This document shows positions 40,093 to 50,322 of a stretch of 64,000 nt of DNA, one piece after another. Positions within the stretch are counted from its first letter, which is position 1, and each line of letters starts with the position of its first letter. Source of the stretch: Styela clava (Eukaryota; Chordata; Ascidiacea; Stolidobranchia; Styelidae). A program made the position numbers and the translations under genes. The stretch lies in the NCBI RefSeq assembly GCF_964204865.1, contig NC_135262.1:7998001-8062000 (forward strand), read 5' to 3'. Under the pieces are notes generated by a model. It saw only the letters and a program-made list of their open reading frames with translations. It was not told the origin of the DNA and made no database searches.

Positions 40093-43000
40093 CTATTTAC
40101 TAATAATGTCTGGAAAAACCTCTTCAACCATTTCACATAGTAAATTATAGAAAATATGTTTGTTCAATTTCTCATCTTGTAAGGCATGAAAAATCTTAAG
40201 AATGCCACGTCTCGCATTCTCTTGGCCAATTAAGCTTTGAAACGCTTCAGGGATATTCTGTAACAATTTAACTTGTGCCTCCAAAGCCGTTTGAGTTTTC
40301 TCTTCTTCAGATCTTGAGGATGTTAATTTTGGCTTTAGTTGTCCATCGGGCCACATCGAATCCATAAATAATTGAAGATAGTAAGTTAGCATTGGATCAG
40401 AAATAAGCCAATGTAAAGTATCTTTAATTTGTTTATTAATGGTTCCACCGAAAGCAAGCCTCACAAATATAACTAATGTTTTACGTAACGGACGAAACAA
40501 TCCTTGAATTTCAAATATTTCTCCGACAAGTTCATACAACGGTTCAGCAATTGAATCTAAATCAATCACATCATCTGCATCTGTTTCATCGCTGTCAGAA
40601 AGATCGTCTTCGGATCGCAGAACCGACTCAAAAATATCTTTTGGTAATGTAAAAAGTAAATCACCAATTTGCCATAATGATTTTTTACGAGAAGTTTCAC
40701 CGGTAGAAAAAAAGGGATTTGAAGTATTCCTGCGATGACTTTTTCCTCGTAGCAGAGAATCATTTTTAGATTGTTCTGGTGGTTGACTGAGAAAGGCATA
40801 AACTAATTCACTTCGACTTAGTATTTCATCTTCTAAAATATCTTTCAAATATTCGTTTAAAACTACCTTTGATTTATCAAGAAATTTATCCGATATACCA
40901 CCAAACATAGGAATATTTGGTAAACGTTTCTTTTTTAACCAAGGTCGGAGATCACGAAGACTACGGTGCAATAATTTGAATTCATCAAGATTTCTTGCAA
41001 CGACCCAACCAGAAACATCATCTGTAACTTCCAAAAGAGGGACACCAGAACACAATACAATTATACTGTAAACAGGGACTTTCGTCGCATTTTCATCATT
41101 AATAGGCAAAATAGCAACATTATCAATATTCGCACTCCAATTTCCCATTCGAGACCACCACGTTTCCGTTCTTTCGATGTGTAATTGTTGCTGCAATTTG
41201 TCCTTCTGTAAATCAGCGATATCTTGTTGCAATTGCTTCGTCAATTTCTGATCTTGCTTGCCACCAGGTTTGAGACTCTCCAAAGCTTGTGCTTTATATT
41301 CCAATTTTTCTTCAATGTTGCGGAGTTTTTCTATTGCTCCATCAGATGGTGACTTTCTATTTCCAAAAGCAGCTGTACGGTGCGAATAAGAATCGTCTTG
41401 CTCAGGTTGAAATATTGCATCCTCGGAAGTACTATCATCCCTTAATTGTGGCATCAATTGGTAGATGTAAAAATCGCTGACCAAAAAAGATGGAAAATGA
41501 TCCTTTTCTAGTATTTTATAAATCTGTTCTTGGAGAGTGAAAAAGTCATCTGGAGCTTTATTACCCACAACACAAGTTTGCATGCCCTTTAGTAATGATT
41601 TCTCAATATCAATTCCTAATTCATCAGAAGTGCCTGGTACTACATAAGTTTGATAAATATGACTTATGATTTTAGCAAGGTTTTTACCAGTAGGTTCGGT
41701 ATCACGGATAATTTCAACTTCACTCCAAAATTTTAACAACGACCCACGTCCAATTTTTTTCATGTATTTCATGAAATAGCTGCGAGCCATGGGAGATGCC
41801 ATTACCTCAGAATAAGAAAGCAAATGAACGCTTGATGTAATGGCTGCCCCAGATGCCTCGTCTCCAAATTTAGGTTGATTTGAATTGCCATCTCCTCCTA
41901 GTGCTTTTATTCGTTTTTCGCACTGTTGTCTTGCGACTTGACACTGATTAATATAGCGTTTCAAGTCTCGAGATATCAGTAATTCTCCCTTTGCCATACT
42001 CTTCGCTTTCCCCAATTTTTTTTCGTTTTTTTTTAAACTGCTTATTGCAGTAGCATGCATGAGTTCTGTCATGATGTGACGTCTGATTTGATATAATTGA
42101 TTAATATTATCAGTACTGCTAATTATTCGAATAAAATCTTCGTAAGTTGCGGCATACATATACGCTCGTGTTTTCTCCTCTTGCTCAGATTCTCTATGTT
42201 TGATATAAGCTAATATGCTTAGATTAATATAGTCAGGATCACAAATACTATCAATCATTGGCAAAAATACCAAACCAGCCAGAATTTCTCTCAAAATCAA
42301 TTTTGAACTAGAATTTGACGATATATGAATGGGGAAACATAACTTTATAATATATCCACTAATACGGCGAAGAAATTCCTTTTCTGAGTTGGTATCATAG
42401 AGACAAGGGTGAAGACTAAAAAGTTCAGCATTCTTTCGTGAAGGATCTGATGCACTCAGTTCTTTAAAATATTGTACCAATGTTTTTACGAATCTATCCA
42501 TCACTAGATGTGTTATGTCAACTTTGGAGAGATGTTTTGAAAAATATCGATACGCCTCCCAAAAGTCAGCCTTGACTAACTTATGCAAACGTCCATGATC
42601 ATTGCTAACAGTGGCATACCATGTTTCCACAAAGTCTCGGAATGTGTATTCAAATATTCTATTCATAAGCATATCAACATTTTGTGAAACACAAACATAG
42701 GTTCCACTTTGTACACTGCTCCGATCAGGAATTTTACCAAGCATGGCTATTTTGGTTTGTATATGTCGAAGAGATGTACGAGGAGTCTCATGCATGCGGT
42801 AATGCATGTGAATACTTTTTGATAAGCCTTTCAAGAGAACAACAAAAAACTTTTTAATATGGAAAATGAATCCCTCACCAGTTGGTATATCATAATAAGT
42901 GCGATTCCGTAATATTCCATTCTGATTTTGCGACCACGGATATTTATCAACTGCATAGTCAACAGTTTTAATCGCAATATAGATTCCAGTCAATATACCA

Positions 43001-43155
43001 ATCAATGCAGCAACAATCGCAGAAACCATATTGAAAACTTTAGAAGGGATTGCTGTGTCAAACATGTATACGATCCACAAGATTAACAAAATGAGAGTTA
43101 ATTTCCTCCAATTAGAAAAAACAGTAAAAAATTTCAATTTCCGCAAGACATCCAT
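40093..43155 (-). CDS. SNX25: Sorting nexin 25, intronless, second gene of operon
   Basis: A single open frame of 1020 residues. Order seen: two hydrophobic N-terminal segments (LTLILLILWIVYMF and VSAIVAALIGILTGIYIAI) anchoring it in the membrane; a PXA domain (about 150-330, containing IFEYTFRDFVETWY); an RGS-like domain (about 455-580, RSYFMKYMKKIGRGSLLKFW); a coiled coil (about 630-680); a PX domain (about 700-810); and a C-terminal nexin domain with GEIFEIQGLFRPLRKTL, FGGTINKQI, LLQNIPEAFQSLIG and QENARRGILKIFHALQ. The last motifs match SNX25 rather than SNX13, SNX14 or SNX19. The family acts in endosomal sorting, ER-organelle lipid contacts and TGF-beta receptor turnover. The start is 9 bases after the VMA21 stop and gives the expected membrane anchor. 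It has no introns, unlike its vertebrate counterpart. Confidence 0.95.
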   Translation of the reverse strand: MDVLRKLKFFTVFSNWRKLTLILLILWIVYMFDTAIPSKVFNMVSAIVAALIGILTGIYIAIKTVDYAVDKYPWSQNQNGILRNRTYYDIPTGEGFIFHIKKFFVVLLKGLSKSIHMHYRMHETPRTSLRHIQTKIAMLGKIPDRSSVQSGTYVCVSQNVDMLMNRIFEYTFRDFVETWYATVSNDHGRLHKLVKADFWEAYRYFSKHLSKVDITHLVMDRFVKTLVQYFKELSASDPSRKNAELFSLHPCLYDTNSEKEFLRRISGYIIKLCFPIHISSNSSSKLILREILAGLVFLPMIDSICDPDYINLSILAYIKHRESEQEEKTRAYMYAATYEDFIRIISSTDNINQLYQIRRHIMTELMHATAISSLKKNEKKLGKAKSMAKGELLISRDLKRYINQCQVARQQCEKRIKALGGDGNSNQPKFGDEASGAAITSSVHLLSYSEVMASPMARSYFMKYMKKIGRGSLLKFWSEVEIIRDTEPTGKNLAKIISHIYQTYVVPGTSDELGIDIEKSLLKGMQTCVVGNKAPDDFFTLQEQIYKILEKDHFPSFLVSDFYIYQLMPQLRDDSTSEDAIFQPEQDDSYSHRTAAFGNRKSPSDGAIEKLRNIEEKLEYKAQALESLKPGGKQDQKLTKQLQQDIADLQKDKLQQQLHIERTETWWSRMGNWSANIDNVAILPINDENATKVPVYSIIVLCSGVPLLEVTDDVSGWVVARNLDEFKLLHRSLRDLRPWLKKKRLPNIPMFGGISDKFLDKSKVVLNEYLKDILEDEILSRSELVYAFLSQPPEQSKNDSLLRGKSHRRNTSNPFFSTGETSRKKSLWQIGDLLFTLPKDIFESVLRSEDDLSDSDETDADDVIDLDSIAEPLYELVGEIFEIQGLFRPLRKTLVIFVRLAFGGTINKQIKDTLHWLISDPMLTYYLQLFMDSMWPDGQLKPKLTSSRSEEEKTQTALEAQVKLLQNIPEAFQSLIGQENARRGILKIFHALQDEKLNKHIFYNLLCEMVEEVFPDIISK

Positions 43156-43164
43156 TATTAATGT

Positions 43165-43200
43165 CTAATCAGTCTTTTTCTTTTCTACAACTTTTTCTGT
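43165..43200 (-). promoter_or_regulatory. Candidate trans-splice acceptor between VMA21 and SNX25
   Basis: The VMA21 stop TAG is followed by ACATTAATA and the SNX25 ATG, leaving no room for a promoter. The best acceptor is CGCTTACACAG|AAAAAG, inside the last codons of VMA21, giving a 41-base SNX25 leader from 43196. The TAG stop itself is a second AG, but the stretch before it is purine-rich. Use of either would cut into or abut the upstream gene. Confidence 0.45.
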
Positions 43201-43482
43201 GTAAGCGGCGTAAATAAAAAGTCCGAGAACAACATGAACCACTACAATTGAAGTTAAAGCAGATGGCACAATACTCGCATCTTCTGTGAGTTTGAAAAAT
43301 CCTTCGAAAACCAAATTTTTTGCAATATAATATGATGATATTGGACCGGTCACCATAAGAAAAGTATAAAATAGCATTTGTATCACTGTTGAAGCTGGGA
43401 CAGCACCTTGTTCTGCTTGTTTCACTGTTTCTTCATGTAGTTTTTTCTTTAAATATTCTTCTGAACTGGTATTTTCTGACAT
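43165..43482 (-). CDS. VMA21: V-ATPase assembly factor VMA21, first gene of operon
   Basis: 105 residues in one exon. Two transmembrane segments (MLFYTFLMVTGPISSYYIA and the ALTSIVVVHVVLGLFIYAAY region) surround the family motif KNLVFEG. The C-terminus is KKTD, a KKXX-type dilysine ER-retrieval signal in the right place for Vma21. The protein is an ER-resident chaperone for assembly of the V-ATPase membrane sector. A good acceptor (AATTAACAG, exon from 43511) lies 29 bases before the ATG and could accept a spliced leader. A short upstream ATG lies in the leader. Confidence 0.93.
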   Translation of the reverse strand: MSENTSSEEYLKKKLHEETVKQAEQGAVPASTVIQMLFYTFLMVTGPISSYYIAKNLVFEGFFKLTEDASIVPSALTSIVVVHVVLGLFIYAAYTEKVVEKKKTD

Positions 43483-44053
43483 TTTATATCAGTATTTCAT
43501 TTATGAATTAGCTGTTAATTATGAGTATTTTCTCTGGATCAGAATATAGGCATAGCTTATTTTGAATTGTAATCCAATCACATAACACTGTACGGTAACA
43601 CTACAGCATTACTGCACTAAGAGAGAAAACAATCAAAACATAAAATACAGTACTGCAGTAATACCAGGGACCCTTCAGAACCGCTGTACCTACCCAACTT
43701 GTAGACGAGTCTGCCAGTGCTGTAGTGTAGTGACACAGTGATACCGGTACGATTGCTTGCAAATGCAGAAATGTTTGAATGTAATTAGCTATAGGTAGTA
43801 CTATATTTACCTTTCTAATGCGAAACTGTTCGTTCATCACATCACTAAAACACATGATTGAAAACATTGACTCGTCTTCGTAGGTTAGCGAAATACTAAG
43901 AACGATAAACCCTAAGTGACTATAACCCTTGGATAACCCCAACCTCTAAATCTAAATGATTGACTTGCATCTTGTCTCATGCGACACAACAGACAGACAG
44001 ACTGACAGTGACAGGTCAAAATTTATTCAATCAGGAATAGCGGACTTGCACGG

Positions 44054-44083
44054 TTCACGTGACTTTGTTTACGCCGCCATTTT
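44054..44083 (-). promoter_or_regulatory. CLEAR-like E-box and YY1-like site upstream of VMA21
   Basis: 44054-44063, read on the minus strand, is GTCACGTGAA, nine of ten with the TFEB/MITF CLEAR consensus GTCACGTGAC. 44074-44083 is CCGCCATTTT, a YY1-type element common near animal transcription starts. Both lie about 570-600 bases before the VMA21 ATG, separated from it by a stretch that could be an outron. Confidence 0.5.
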
Positions 44084-44357
44084 GGACGGCAAAAAATAAA
44101 TAAAAACGTCCAGACCTCGCTCCTGTCAGTTGCAAGTCGCGTTGATTAATGACATAATAAATGACAAATCAGGCATAGGGCAGATCTCCAAATGTTTAAA
44201 TTCAAACTGTGAGTATTTCAACTTACAATGTATGTGTGGATTCAAACAAAATATTTTAGATGTGGAAAATCACGGGACTTGCCATTTTAATATCAGCAAG
44301 ACTACAAGAAGATTTATCTAAATTGTGATCCAACAGGCGGAGTCTCAAAAAGGTCGT

Positions 44358-44519
44358 GTCCCACTAGTCCCACGTGTCTCCCTTGTCCCACTTGTACCAC
44401 GTGTTCCACTTGTCCCACGTGCCCCACTCATCCCACGTGTCGCACTTGTACCACGTGTCCAACTTGTCCCAATTGCCTCACGTGTCTTACATGTCCCACT
44501 TGTCCAACTTGTCACATGT
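44358..44519. repeat. 9-bp minisatellite forming an E-box cluster
   Basis: Eighteen consecutive 9-base units close to GTCCCACKT, without length drift. CGT and CTT endings largely alternate, giving an 18-base higher period. Six units create CACGTG (first bases at about 44371, 44398, 44416, 44434, 44452 and 44479) and four create CACTTG. Translation gives a Val-Pro-Leu/Arg repeat, which is a by-product. Confidence 0.9.
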
Positions 44520-44893
44520 GACAAGGGGGGTCAATGAGTCATGCACTAGGTGACTAGGGTGTCCATTTGACTTGTGTAAGAAATTAATCATCAGTTGTCA
44601 TAAAGTATTATGCCCGATACATTGGTACATTTTTAATTCGTGGTACTAGAAAAAAGTAGTTCCCGGCATTCTTATTGTATGCTAGTTTCTAGATTGTTCA
44701 GAGAGGGAGATTTGTTGTCACTAAAACAAAGTTAACGCTATACTGTATAAACATAAGCCAATAAAGGAAATAATTCAACAGTGATTGATTATTGTTTTGT
44801 GCGGATCGGTTTGTAGGACTGATAATGGTGATCTGGGCTCCCGATCCATGCGTATAAGTTGTATGAAAGCTATCATGATGGCATGGTATAGTA

Positions 44894-45372
44894 CAAGGTG
44901 GTCCGAACCCAGGCCCGCGGGCCACATGTGGCCCGCCGCTTCATTATCTGTAGCCCGCGTCACATTCGGAGAGTAATCGATAAATCGCATTTCGTGTTGT
45001 TTCGTAATTAAATTAATCAGAAAAATCTTTTGACATCCTGTTACATCACTAGTGTCAATGAATTTACTAGTGTTATGGCTAGCTGAGGCAACTAGCGAAG
45101 TTGAATGATGTGCTTGGCAATCTAAATTATTATCTGGCTTTCTATCTTTTTGGTCGGGAATATATGCTAACAATATAGGCATCATAGAGAACTAAAAATC
45201 GAATGCGGATTCTATTAGCCTGGGATGGCTATGTCTGATAACTATGTGTTTGCACAATAAAAGTGTTTGTTTTGTATTGCACTGTTCAACTATTCTTGGC
45301 ACTATTGTGGCCCGTGAACAATGAAAAAATAAATTTGTGGCCCGCGGAGCCGACAACCTAGGACCACCCTGG
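44894..45372. mobile_element. hAT-like MITE with perfect 8-bp target duplication
   Basis: GTATAGTA flanks both sides (44886-44893, 45373-45380). Ends are CAAGGTGGTCC and GGACCACCCTG. Internal blocks GGCCCGCGGGCCACATGTGG and GTGGCCCGCGGAGCC lie near the ends. It is non-autonomous, with no transposase. Confidence 0.9.
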
Positions 45373-45418
45373 TATAGTAAATGATGGCAGACAGTAAATC
45401 GTTCATATAACATAAGGA

Positions 45419-45735
45419 TTAGAATTTACATATTTATCCCGAAGTAGAGCAAGGTCTATGAAGCGGCTCCTATTGCGAGCACCAGTCACCAGTGCATGTC
45501 GGGTATGCGATCAGTTCGCCAGTTATTTGTTTCAGATGCATGGACTTGATGATGGAAGAAGCTTTTACCGACTAGCGGTTACGTGAACAACCCTGAGGCG
45601 GGTAGGAGTCCAGTAACCTTCTTGCACATAATTATCTTCCGGGATTCGAACGTGCGAACACAGGCAGATTAATCATACTTGAGGTGACGAACGCATGCCT
45701 AGCGCTTAGAACGATGAGCCTTGTGGGATGGGACT
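45419..45735 (-). mobile_element. tRNA-derived SINE family 1, near full length, diverged
   Basis: The minus strand starts with a tRNA-like head containing AAGGCTCATCGTTCTAAGCG (A box) and CACGTTCGAATCCC (B box). The family body follows (CACGTAACCGCTAGTCGG complement), ending in ATAAATATGTAAATTC. It is more diverged than the copy at 52,354. Confidence 0.8.
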
Positions 45736-45739
45736 CTGC

Positions 45740-45905
45740 CTTTGATGTGGCCCATTTTTGAGATGTTCTCCCCATTTTGAACATATTGTTTCCGACCATT
45801 TACATATGATGAGATCAGATAAAATGCTTCCCCGCGAATTCCGCAATGATATAGACTTTCTAATAGAATATAATGATTTACTGTGTCGAAAGCTTTCTCA
45901 AGGTT
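45740..45905 (-). pseudogene. Fragment of LINE reverse transcriptase
   Basis: The minus-strand translation contains LEKAFDTVNHYILLESL, HCGIRGEAF and YVNGRKQYVQ. These are the palm-domain motifs of non-LTR (Jockey/CR1-like) reverse transcriptases, equivalent to DLSKAFDTV..LL..L...GI.G. Only about 55 residues remain. It lies directly before the SINE head in the same orientation. Confidence 0.8.
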
Positions 45906-46369
45906 TAAAAAAAACAGATGTGTTCAATAAGAGAAAAAACTGCCGACTTGAAATTCAAGATTTTAATAAAATTTAAAACGAGTCGAAACTAGTCGTGTCG
46001 GATTTTCCCAGAATTTCAACATACAGTAGTTGTTTGAATGTGTGTCCATTTATTGATGATAGCTTTATGTTTCTCTGATTCCCTCAGGTCTATAAGAAAA
46101 ATTATATATTTTTTTCTATAACAACAAAAACTGTATTATATGATGGTTGGATAAATAATAAAACTTCTCTTTCAACACGTCGATGCTTTGTATTCCAAAT
46201 TGACCAACTGATTCCTCGTGACATAAAGAGAAAATCTGGCAAGCATGCTGAGGAATCAACGTCCCGTTTGTTTTGAAAATCCAAAGATATTTCGGCTAAC
46301 CTTGTCAACGTTCTCTGACGCTCGAGGTTTGCTATCTGTTTTTTGTAGCGTTATCTGTCCAGTATCGAC

Positions 46370-47802
46370 ATGGAAAAGCCACAAATAATAAGTCATATCG
46401 AGAAATCGCTAGACTTCACGTTATTTGACTGCAAATGGATACCCAGGAGTGCAAGGTTTGTTGTTCTCGGAAGTTATCCGCGCGGTACTGGTGCAATTTT
46501 GGTGTATGAAATATCCCATAGAGAAATCAAGAAAATTAATGACAAAGAAACACCAGCCTCTATGAAATGTGGAACGTTTGCTGCATCGTCATTACAGGTA
46601 TGTCATATACTGATATAGGTTCTGACTTTGCGAACATTTGTACTGTATGGTACCGTAACGTCTGAACGTAGGTACGGTACCTGCAGACACAGAGACATGA
46701 ACTGGCAAAAAATTCCCGGTTTTTATTATCTTTTTTTCACCGAATGGTATAGGCCTACCTAAAATCCTTTGTTATATGGTAGGCCTACCACTCTTTTGAC
46801 AAACTTCAAAGAATACTAGACAGATACGAAGGCATGATCTTTTGTATCACATGATTTAATAATGTTTTACTTGTGAAATTTGTTGAGGAATAGTCATGTT
46901 TGACTCCCTCTCTATCATAGCATATGACATGAAATTGCAAAATATTTCAAAAATTTTAAATCACTTTTCAGTCACGGAATCTAGCAACTGGGGACTTTAG
47001 AGGGCACCTGACAGTATGGGATATTGAGACTATGCAGGATGTATATTCAGTACCAGCACATAATCAAATCATTAATGCAATTGATGGTGTAGGAGGATTG
47101 GGTGTTGGAGAAGGTGCACCAGAAATTGTCACTGGAAGCCGTGATGGTTGTGTAAAAGTGTGGGACGTTCGCCAGAAAAATGTTCCTGTGGCCAACATGG
47201 AGCCGGAAGAAGGGCAGGAGACGAGAGATTGCTGGACTGTTGCTTTCGGAAATGCTTTCAATTCAGAAGATAGATGTGTATGTGCGGGATATGATAATGG
47301 TGATATCAAATTATTTGATTTGAAAACAATGTCTATTCGTTGGGAGACTAATTTATCAAATGGGGTTTGTGCAGTTGAATTTGATCGGAAGGACATAGCT
47401 ATGAACAAATTAGTTGCAGCTTCACTTGAAGGAAAGTTCCAAGTTTTTGATTTACGAACACAGCATCGTACTAAGGGTTTTGCTTCGCTTACTGAGAAAG
47501 CACACAAGTCTACTGTGTGGCTGTGCAAACATTTACCGCAAAACCGAGACGTGTTTGTGACAACTGGAGGTGCTGGGTCATTAAATCTATGGAAATATGA
47601 ATATCCTCCCAAGAGATGTAAAACAGAAGACAATGAACAAGTCGGTGTTGTTGGTAATGTTCAGCTACTGCAGAATGCAATGCTTTCAACGCAACCTATT
47701 TGTGGATTTGACTGGAGTCCAGATAAATTAGGCCTAGGAGTTTGTACAGCTTTTGATCAATCACTGAGGGTAATTATAACCACAAAGCTAAACTCTTTGT
47801 AG
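46370..47802 (+). CDS. DNAAF10: DNAAF10/WDR92, WD-repeat axonemal dynein assembly factor, 2 exons
   Basis: Exon 1 is 46370-46597 (donor CAG|GTATGT) and exon 2 is 46972-47802 (acceptor TTTTCAG). Together they encode 352 residues, near the human 357. Near-identity to the family is clear: [12 protein letters not shown] at the start, [105 protein letters not shown] and [15 protein letters not shown]. It forms a seven-bladed WD propeller and works with R2TP/prefoldin-like chaperones in cytoplasmic preassembly of ciliary dyneins. No clear RFX X-box was seen upstream. ATTAAA at 48035-48040 is a candidate polyadenylation signal. Confidence 0.96.
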
Positions 47803-48072
47803 TATCTGTGCACTTCACATGCTTTTTTACTGGGATAGATTTTTAAACAGTGCCCATCCTGCATCCTTGGCTTTCAATATTGAGATGAATATATAATACA
47901 AACCCAACTTTTTGATTTATTGAAGCTCTCAATTTCATTGTATGTTTGCAGTTGAAGAGAGCAATATAGAATATTTTCGTTTCAAGTAGTTTCCTTTATA
48001 CTTAAATATTGACCTTTTTGTACAGTAATCCAAAATTAAAGTATTTGTATAACAACTAATTACTCTGTAGAC

Positions 48073-48381
48073 CAGAGGTGGGCAAGCTACGGCCCGCGGG
48101 CCAAATCCGGCTTGTTGGGTAATTCAATCTGGCCCGCCTCATGCTGCCGCAATCAAACTAAAACCATATCTTGATGTTTCAGCTAAAAATAGCTCAAGGA
48201 ATTTGTTGAGGTTGCGATTACATTTAGTTTTGGAACAAGGCCTATTGTTTTCCACTTTTGCTTCTGTAACACTGTAAATATTGTGCATAAAATGTAACAT
48301 TTTACGTCACACTTACATGGCCCACCAGTCTAGATGGCTGAAATTTTTGGCCCCATGGTCTAAAAACCTTTCCCACCCCAG
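48073..48381. mobile_element. hAT-like MITE with perfect 8-bp target duplication
   Basis: CTGTAGAC occurs at 48065-48072 and 48382-48389. Ends are CAGAGGTGGGCAAGC and CTTTCCCACCCCAG. The left block TACGGCCCGCGGGCCAAATC is shared with the copy next to SLC9A8 exon 2. Confidence 0.9.
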
Positions 48382-49781
48382 CTGTAGACGATGGTTTTTT
48401 CATATAGAAGTTGCCAAAATTGGATTTAGAATGTTTGTTATTCTTTGTCTCCTTACTGTGATTAGTTATTGTATGTTCCACACAGAAAATATGCCTTTGT
48501 GCTCACTGTTTGTATTTGGACGAATATTATTTTCTGTAATCTGTACATACTTTCCTAATGATTTGTTCTATTGTTTTTACACACCTATGTAGTATATTTT
48601 TCATAAGATACTTATCATTGATGAGTTGGGGTGGACAAGTGAGATCAGTGACTTAGCTTAGTTGAATTAGGCCTACTGCCCTACTCGTAGGATAATGAAT
48701 ACAGGTGCCAACATGTTTTATAATTTATTTTGTGGCTAGGAATACTATATTTGATAACTACAATCATGTTGCGAGCAGTTGACTATGGTCATCCCTCATA
48801 TTGACTCATACGTGAGAACAGAAATCCAGTGATTGTTCACTCCTGGGCAGTAAGTAATACGCTGTTTATTTTTCATGTTGCTGAGAACGCACAAAAAATA
48901 TGCGAATCGAGGTTTCAAAAAGATAGTAAATGATTAGGAATCAGAGATGCCGTCAGTGCGATCTAACAATACAATGTTAAAAAAAATTTGAACTTCATTC
49001 CTGATTTAAAACAATGGATGTTTTCCTTGACCCCAGAAAAATATTACCTATACTTTAATTTGCAAAATTTTGGATGCTCATATTGAAAGTATTTTCGATA
49101 ACTGGCACTTACAAACTGATTTACATGCTGAAACCATCATTTTTCAATATAAAATGCGACCTCGTGCCTCTTACAGGTACCGGTACTGCTAGCTAATTTT
49201 CGAATATTGCAACTAAACATAAAGCTCATCGGAACACACCATGACAATTAAATTACTACATTCCCAACTAATTTTTGGAAACACAACCGGGAAACTGACA
49301 AATAACAGGCGAAAACGAGACAATGTTTATTATAACCATGCTTGAATATCTGTCGGCGCAAACGGAGTGTCTGCAAAAATTGCAATTGTTGCGTCCTCGT
49401 TGATTTTTTTGCTAATTGGCCATTTTTAAAGAAATCGATGCTCGGGGAAGCATCCATAGGATCTGAATTTCAGTGTAAAGTGAACAAAACCTGACACTTT
49501 CAAAAAGAAGGAAAATTATGGAACGTAGGGTACCTTGAATTCTCACTATAAAACTGCCATACCGGGTGATTTGAAGCGAAGTAGAAACAAGTCTTTGCTC
49601 ATTTGATTATATCGAGCCTGATCCGTAGCCTATTATTGTCGATCGTCACCGGTTACTGAGTTAGCCTTTTTCGACAGAGACCACACAAACCCCCCCGATC
49701 ATGTCTATATCAGAAAGGTATTCGACGGGCGTTTTATTCGCATATGGCATTCATTGGGGCCATATGATATATATCTAATCA
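48382..49781. other. Intergenic stretch before the hAT element
   Basis: AT-rich, with no recognised exon or element boundary apart from scattered GGCCTAC words. Nothing else seen. Confidence 0.4.
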
Positions 49782-50322
49782 CAGTGGCGGCGCGCCAATA
49801 GGGCCAACCGGGGCAATGCCCCGGTTGTTTTTTCGGTATAATAAAGAAATATTCGAAAAATACCTCAATATCGGTTGCACAGACTGTCTACACTAGCCAT
49901 ATTCTCCCGACATGGTTCATTTTTCGCTCGCAAAGCCTTCGCCGAACGTCGACGGGGTGACGTCGATTTTGCCCCGGTTGCTCATTGTATATCGTATTCT
50001 CTCTTTTATCTTCCACTCGCCGCGTTTGCCTCGTTTGTTTTCTGTTTCTTTTACTAAATCAACGGGGCCGATCGGGGCTAGCCCCGAAATTATGACGACA
50101 CAATGCCGACGTTTCTTACAACAACGTGTTGACATATTCACGCATTCCTTCTCGTTCGTTGGTTGCTTGAAGAGTTGATAGTTTCCTCGCCTTCGTTTTT
50201 GTCGCTTGTTTCGCTATTTGAATCAGTTAGAGACCTTCAGTCCATTTGCTTTCGATTTTCCACATTCCTTTTGAGCTCCTCACTTCTTTCCGGCTTCGCA
50301 TTTCTTAGCCTTAGACCTCAAA

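Noticed and set aside
40093-43482. Processed retrocopy as explanation of the intronless pair
   Set aside because: Both frames are intact, no poly(A) tract follows SNX25, and a retrocopy of two adjacent genes would itself need a dicistronic RNA. Not fully excluded.
44358-44519. CRISPR-like regular array
   Set aside because: Units are 9 bases with no spacers and the DNA is eukaryotic; it is a minisatellite.
44325-44537. Open frame with Val-Pro-Leu/Arg repeats
   Set aside because: It is the translation of the 9-base minisatellite; the unit length is a multiple of three, which keeps the frame open by chance.
47064-47633. 189-codon open frame antisense to DNAAF10
   Set aside because: It is a shadow of the strongly conserved WD-repeat exon on the plus strand.
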